In this document: positions 31,868 to 35,612 of the stretch, piece after piece
Layout of the letters: each line of letters starts with the position of its first letter
How positions within the stretch are numbered: position 1 is the first letter of the stretch
Source of the DNA: Planctomycetota bacterium
GTDB taxonomy: Bacteria > Planctomycetota > PLA2 > JAEUHO01
Direction of reading: 5' to 3'
DNA length: 35,612 bases
Assembly: GCA_029259775.1 (NCBI GenBank)
Contig: JAJDEN010000014.1
Location: 1 to 35,612 of the forward strand
Notes under the pieces: model-generated
Databases searched by the model: none
What the model saw: the letters and a program-made list of their open reading frames with translations, nothing else
Told to the model about the DNA's origin: nothing
Program-made: the position numbers and the translations under genes

Positions 31868-34660
31868 TCACCGCCGCGCGTACCGCCCGCCGTTCTCCTT
31901 GGCGATCCGGCGCATGAGCTCGGAGTCCATGCCGATCGAGATGCAGTGGATCGCCACGCGCCGCGTCTGGTTCTCGCGCCGGACGGCGCGCAGGATGTCC
32001 GGCGTCGCGACGTACTTGCCGCTGCCGGGCACGCCGTCCGACAGCAGGAAGATCGTGTCGACGTCCTTCGTGCGTAGCGCGAGCTCCAGCCCGTCGTAGA
32101 GGTTCGTGCCGCCGGTCGGCTTCTTCGACGCCAAGTCGCGCTGGATGGAACTGCGCGTCGATCCATTGAGCTTCTGGAGCTTGTCCTTCCAAGGATGGAT
32201 CGTCGTGTGGAAGAGGATGACGTTCACGCGCGCGCGGTTCTTGAGCTTGGCGATCGCGCCCAACACCTCGCGGACCGCGACGTCAAGGCGGTTGAGCGCC
32301 TTCTTGTCGTACGCGTCGGGCTTCTGGCCCGGCGCACTCATCGAGCCGGACTGATCGATCACGAAGATCACCCGCTCGGACTTCACTGGGATGCCGTAGA
32401 AGCCGGCTTGCGTGCCCGCGTGCTGCTCGGGCGGCTCGGGGATCTCCTCCGGCACCGCGAAACCCTTGCCGTGGGTGTCCCACCAGCGCTTCCAGATGGT
32501 GGCGTTGTCGTAGAGGTTCATCGCCGTCAGGCGGAAGAGCGTCGAGGCGATCGCGTCGCGCACGCGCTCCTGATCCTCGGTCACCAGCCGCTCGATGAGC
32601 GGCGCGATGCAGGCCTTCGTGCGCAGCCGGTCGAGTGCCTCGACGCACGCCAGGCGCACCTGCCACGCCTCGTGGGGGAGGGAGAGCAGCACTTTGGGGA
32701 TCAGGCCCGGGTCGCCGGAGGAGCCGGCCGCATCCAGCGCGAGGATCCGGTCTTCCTCCCGGCGGGCTTGCAGCAGGCCGAGGAGGTACGTCTTCACCTT
32801 CGGATGGTGGAAACCCAGACGCGCGAGCGCACGGATGGCCGCGCGGCGCGCGATGACGTTCTTCTTCAGGCGCGCGCGCTTGAGCAGGAGCGGCATGGCC
32901 ACCTCGTCGCCGTGATCCCCGAGGGCTTCGAGCAGCAGCGGCAGGACGGTCTCGTCCTTCTCCTTCTTGGCGCGCTTGAGCAGCGCCACCGTGATCTCAC
33001 GCTCGGGGATCGCGGCCAGCACCTCGGCCGCGACAGCGCGCATGGCGGGATGCTTGGACTTCAGCGCCCGCACGATCTCCAAGACGCTCTTCGGGTCGCG
33101 GATGTAGCGCAGCTGCTCGAGCACGGTCTTGCGTACGTTGGCGTGCAACTTCTCGTCTTCGAGGAAGCCCAGGATCGCGGCCACGGCCTTTGCGTCACCT
33201 TGGGCCCCGAGCACCTGCGCCAGCGCGATACCCACGGTGACCTGCACCGGGCGCACCGAGGACAGGGCCAAGGCCCGCTTGCGCGCTTCGGGCAGGCCGA
33301 GGGAGTTGAGGTCCCGGATCGCCTGGGCTTGGAGGTTCGGGTAGTCCTCGTCTGCCGCGTGGCGGATCGTCTTCAGCGGCGGACCGCCCTGGAGGAAGCG
33401 CGCGCCCTGGGTGTAGGCGCCGTAGCGCGCGGCGGGCGTCGCCGCGCCGTGCACCGCGGCGAGGATGGCCTTGCGTGCGCTCTCGCTACCGAGGGCGGCG
33501 AGCCAGCGCGCCGCGCCGTTGGCGGCGGAGGCGTCCCCCGAGTCCATCATGTCGAGGTAGATCGCTTCGCGCCCAGGATGCCCCATGTAGTGCAGGGCCT
33601 GGGCCAGCGCGGAGGCCGCGGCGAGTTTCGCCTTCCGGGCGAGCGCCGCAACCTTGGCACCGCCCACGTCCAGGTACGCCGCGTTGCCGAGTGCGCGCAG
33701 CGCCGCGTTCTGGATGTTGATCTCCTTGTCGGAACTGGCGATGCGCAGCAGGAAGTCGAAGCTCGACTTCGTGCCGACGTTGCCGAGCAGGTTCACCGTC
33801 CCTTGGCGTTCGGCGTAGGGCTTGGACCGCTCCGTCTCGAAGCGCTGCTTCAGATCCTCGCAGGACTCGCTCGGCGGCGTGCGTTTCACGCCGGCGGCGG
33901 GGGAGGCCTGATCGGGCCAGACGCGCGGCCTCGCCGGCGGCACGTCCTTGGAGCGTGTGAACTCGATGGCGGCGCCCGACCTGCTCGTCACGCGCGCGAT
34001 CCAGGCTTCTGCGCCCACACGGAAGGGCTTGCCGGGCATCACGCGCTCGGGTGCGTCACCGCGGAACTGGAACGCGCCGTCGCCATCGAGGTCGATCCAG
34101 ATCTTGTCGCGCTTCTCGTCATCGAAGCAGACGTCGAAGCTGTGGTCGGTCAGCGCGAGCAGCCGCAAGCGTCCGCCGAGCACGACGGTGCCGCGCCGGT
34201 GAATGCGGCCGAAGACCTGCACGTGCGTCGCACTGCTCGACGGGATGTGGGAGAAGTAGAGGGGGATGGGAACGGCTTGCTTCTCGTCGGCGTAGCGGGC
34301 GAGCACCGTCTGGCGCCTGGACCAGTTGGTGCCGGCCTTCTCCATGTGCGTCAGCTTCTCGTCGCTCAGGTCGCCGTCGAAGTCGTGGTCGACCCACAGC
34401 CGCGGCGCTCCCTCGACGGCGTCGAACGCGAGCGTGAGCCCCTTGGTGCCGGCCATCTTGATGCGCGCGTAGAACGGGTTTGTGAGGCCCTTGAGCGGCG
34501 TGACGCCCTCGGGCGGGTCCGGCTTGAACGGGATCCGGCCCGCGTTGAAGGACCCGACGCCGCCGGGTTCCCAGCTCAGGTGTGCGGTAACGATCTCCTC
34601 GTCGCCCGCCAGGGCGAAGGGCGTGAGGAGCAGCAGGAGGAGGGGTACGGCCAGACGCAT
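31868..34660 (-). CDS. Exported HEAT-repeat protein with EF-hand-like loops and C-terminal von Willebrand A domain
   Basis: 930 residues from the ATG at 34660. Residues 1-19 are a signal peptide (RLAVPLLLLLLTPFALAG). The first 200 residues are a beta domain with two EF-hand-like calcium loops: D91 to E101 (DHDFDGDLSDE) and D190 to G195 (DLDGDG). Residues about 285-690 contain HEAT/Armadillo-like repeats (for example EVAMPLLLKRARLKKNVIA, AWQVRLACVEALDRLRTKA). Residues about 763-925 are a VWA domain with a complete metal site: D769, S771 and S773 of DQSGSMS, T852 in GGTNLYDG and D875 in LLSDGVPGSG. It probably mediates metal-dependent protein binding outside the cytoplasm. AGTCTA at 34671-34676 gives a TAGACT box 10 bp before the start on this strand. 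Confidence 0.9.
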   Translation of the reverse strand: MRLAVPLLLLLLTPFALAGDEEIVTAHLSWEPGGVGSFNAGRIPFKPDPPEGVTPLKGLTNPFYARIKMAGTKGLTLAFDAVEGAPRLWVDHDFDGDLSDEKLTHMEKAGTNWSRRQTVLARYADEKQAVPIPLYFSHIPSSSATHVQVFGRIHRRGTVVLGGRLRLLALTDHSFDVCFDDEKRDKIWIDLDGDGAFQFRGDAPERVMPGKPFRVGAEAWIARVTSRSGAAIEFTRSKDVPPARPRVWPDQASPAAGVKRTPPSESCEDLKQRFETERSKPYAERQGTVNLLGNVGTKSSFDFLLRIASSDKEINIQNAALRALGNAAYLDVGGAKVAALARKAKLAAASALAQALHYMGHPGREAIYLDMMDSGDASAANGAARWLAALGSESARKAILAAVHGAATPAARYGAYTQGARFLQGGPPLKTIRHAADEDYPNLQAQAIRDLNSLGLPEARKRALALSSVRPVQVTVGIALAQVLGAQGDAKAVAAILGFLEDEKLHANVRKTVLEQLRYIRDPKSVLEIVRALKSKHPAMRAVAAEVLAAIPEREITVALLKRAKKEKDETVLPLLLEALGDHGDEVAMPLLLKRARLKKNVIARRAAIRALARLGFHHPKVKTYLLGLLQARREEDRILALDAAGSSGDPGLIPKVLLSLPHEAWQVRLACVEALDRLRTKACIAPLIERLVTEDQERVRDAIASTLFRLTAMNLYDNATIWKRWWDTHGKGFAVPEEIPEPPEQHAGTQAGFYGIPVKSERVIFVIDQSGSMSAPGQKPDAYDKKALNRLDVAVREVLGAIAKLKNRARVNVILFHTTIHPWKDKLQKLNGSTRSSIQRDLASKKPTGGTNLYDGLELALRTKDVDTIFLLSDGVPGSGKYVATPDILRAVRRENQTRRVAIHCISIGMDSELMRRIAKENGGRYARR

Positions 34661-34670
34661 GCGGGCCGGG

Positions 34671-34676
34671 AGTCTA
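34671..34676 (-). promoter_or_regulatory. Candidate -10 box (TAGACT, minus strand) before the HEAT-VWA gene
   Basis: The minus strand reads GCTAGACTCC, the same ten bases as before the sigma factor gene, and lies 10 bp from the ATG. No ribosome site is visible in between. Confidence 0.35.
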
Positions 34677-34722
34677 GCGGATTGGGCGCTCTCGGTCGCG
34701 CCGGTCTCCCTTCCCCTCCCGT

Positions 34723-34932
34723 CACGTTGACTTTGACTTTGACCTTGCCTTTGACTCTGCCTTCCGACGGCTCAGGTCGGCCCTTGTCCGTGTCTCCCCA
34801 CACTTTGACTTTGACCTTACCTTTGACTCTGCCTTCCGACGGCTCAGGTACGGCCCCAGCCCTAGCCCGTGCCTGTGGGGATGTGCACGTGGCAGGCCAG
34901 GGGACGTGGAAGGCAACGTCAAGGTCAACGTG
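34723..34932 (-). repeat. Hexamer-based repeat element with terminal inverted repeats, copy 2
   Basis: 210 bp, starting CACGTTGACTTTGAC and ending GTCAAGGTCAACGTG, a 15-bp terminal inverted repeat with one mismatch. The left half is a 72-bp tandem duplication (TTTGACTTTGACCTT at 34732 and 34804, each followed by CTGCCTTCCGACGGCTCAGG). The right half is the reverse complement of the start of the element at 2051. The two copies are therefore in opposite orientation at the ends of the window. It fills most of the 299-bp gap between the HEAT-VWA and DUF72 genes; the remaining 62 bp to its left hold only the VWA promoter region. Confidence 0.85.
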
Positions 34933-34959
34933 CCAAGTTCGGTGTTGCCCGCGCGAAGG

Positions 34960-35612
34960 CTACCCCTCCGCCTCGTACATCTCCTTGAGGCGCCGGACCG
35001 TGGTGGGGGCGTGGCCCGCATAGTGGTTGTTTACGTAGACCAGGCTGCGCACGCCCTGCTTCATCATCCCCCGAATCAACTTCGACCAACGCAGCATGCG
35101 GTCGGTGTGGTCGAGGACCTCCTCGTCCCACGTTGTCGTGACGGCCTCGATCGCCTTGCGGTCGCCCAACAGCCGGATGTAGCAATCCTGCCCTGTGCGC
35201 ACGTCGAAGCGTGGCGTCACTTCGTCACCGTGCGGCATCCACGCCTGGTCGACCAGGGTGAGCGTCGCACCATGGCGCGCGAGAAGATCCACGAACGGCT
35301 GCTTCAGCCACGCCTTGTTGCGGATCTCGACCGCGTACCGGAATCCCTCCTTCGGGAGATCCCGCAGGAAGCTGTCCAGCCGCTCCAGGAACGGCCCCTC
35401 CGACGGGAACGTCGCGCGGTTGAAGTACGGGAACTGCAGCAGGAGGTAGCCGAGCTTCGGACCCATGCGGCGCATGGTCTCCAAGAACACGTCGCGGTCC
35501 TCGTAGGTCGCGTCCGGGTCGAGGATGCGCCTCGCGTCCGGCTTGAAGGTCTTGCCCCCGTGGACGATCGACTTCGGGAACTTGGCCGAGAGCAGGAAGT
35601 CGTCCGGGGTCT
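34960..35612 (-). CDS. DUF72 (YecE-like) TIM-barrel protein, N-terminus cut by window edge
   Basis: The frame is open to the right edge; reading from base 35610 downward it begins TPDDFLLSAKFPKSIVHG, which is the typical early part of DUF72 proteins, so the GTG at 35490 and ATG at 35475 are internal. Further motifs are LGYLLLQFPYFN, RYAVEIRNKAWL, YIRLLGD, LVYVNNHYAGHAPTTVRRL and the C-terminus. About 217 residues are visible of a usual 240-300. The family folds as a TIM barrel and its biochemical role is unknown. The gene starts outside the window; downstream of its stop is the hexamer repeat. Confidence 0.92.
   Translation of the reverse strand, partial: TPDDFLLSAKFPKSIVHGGKTFKPDARRILDPDATYEDRDVFLETMRRMGPKLGYLLLQFPYFNRATFPSEGPFLERLDSFLRDLPKEGFRYAVEIRNKAWLKQPFVDLLARHGATLTLVDQAWMPHGDEVTPRFDVRTGQDCYIRLLGDRKAIEAVTTTWDEEVLDHTDRMLRWSKLIRGMMKQGVRSLVYVNNHYAGHAPTTVRRLKEMYEAEG

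Noticed and set aside
34723..34932. Lys-Val repeat small proteins read from the hexamer element
   Set aside because: TTTGAC/GTCAAA hexamers give Lys-Val or Asp-Val peptides in any in-phase frame; no ribosome site or stable start is present and the copies differ in frame.
32195..35023. 942-residue plus-strand ORF opposite the HEAT-VWA gene
   Set aside because: It has no signal or domain, runs through the hexamer repeat, and the minus strand holds a full signal peptide, HEAT and VWA domains.
1..35612. tRNA, rRNA, riboswitch or transposase genes
   Set aside because: Reading both strands I saw no tRNA T-loop/anticodon arrangement, rRNA core motif, recognised riboswitch or DDE/serine/tyrosine recombinase sequence; a covariance-model search would be needed to exclude divergent small RNAs.

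Overview
This is a GC-rich, densely coding stretch of bacterial chromosome with no rRNA, tRNA, phage or transposase genes that I could recognise. The gene content suggests an uncultured high-GC Planctomycetota lineage. The main clues are an ECF-like sigma factor of the TIGR02999 type fused by ATGA overlap to a Ser/Thr kinase with WD40 repeats, a secreted TPR-CHAT protease, HEAT-VWA and carboxypeptidase-regulatory-like surface proteins, several large lipoproteins, and a type I (eukaryote/Bacteroidota-like) citrate synthase. The taxonomic call is inference from gene families, not from a marker gene.

Layout. 2-2039: tail of a leucine-degradation operon (biotin carboxylase subunit, biotinyl subunit, HMG-CoA lyase), coupled by ATGA overlaps. 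2051-2173: first copy of an unusual hexamer-based repeat. 2272-3096: methyltransferase. 3201-7061: a 62-codon ORF that looks like a collapsed CHAT-gene paralogue, directly followed by a full-length secreted TPR-CHAT protease. 7167-12885: envelope proteins (two lipoproteins in one operon, a divergent multi-domain beta-sandwich protein, a convergent TolB-like propeller lipoprotein). 12979-16496: sigma factor and kinase signalling pair. 16504-20024: a degenerate-metallopeptidase-like secreted protein, a hotdog thioesterase, and a protein built from about nine 44-residue repeats. 20093-23755: PaaK-like CoA ligase with a coupled 65-residue protein, a flavin reductase-like protein and a divergent gamma-glutamyltransferase-family enzyme. 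23752-24219: a small structured island (56-bp tandem palindromic repeats, G-rich tract, hairpins) ending in a 30-codon Cys-rich exported peptide gene too short for ordinary gene finders. 24438-34660: membrane protein, PilZ protein, citrate synthase, cation/proton antiporter, exonuclease III, CAP-domain lipoprotein, and a large secreted HEAT-VWA protein. 34723-34932: second, inverted copy of the hexamer repeat. 34960-end: DUF72 protein, cut by the window edge.

Most genes are housekeeping, catabolic or envelope functions, and I do not see a classical defence island, secondary-metabolite cluster or integrated element. The observations most likely to be new are: (1) the dispersed TTTGAC-hexamer element with terminal inverted repeats, present at both ends of the window; (2) the collapsed CHAT paralogue sharing its 3' end with its neighbour; (3) the 30-residue Cys-rich exported peptide with a strong ribosome site and its own terminator; (4) the 44-residue helical-repeat protein; and (5) a recurring TANNNT box exactly 6 bp before start codons that lack ribosome sites, which suggests leaderless transcription.
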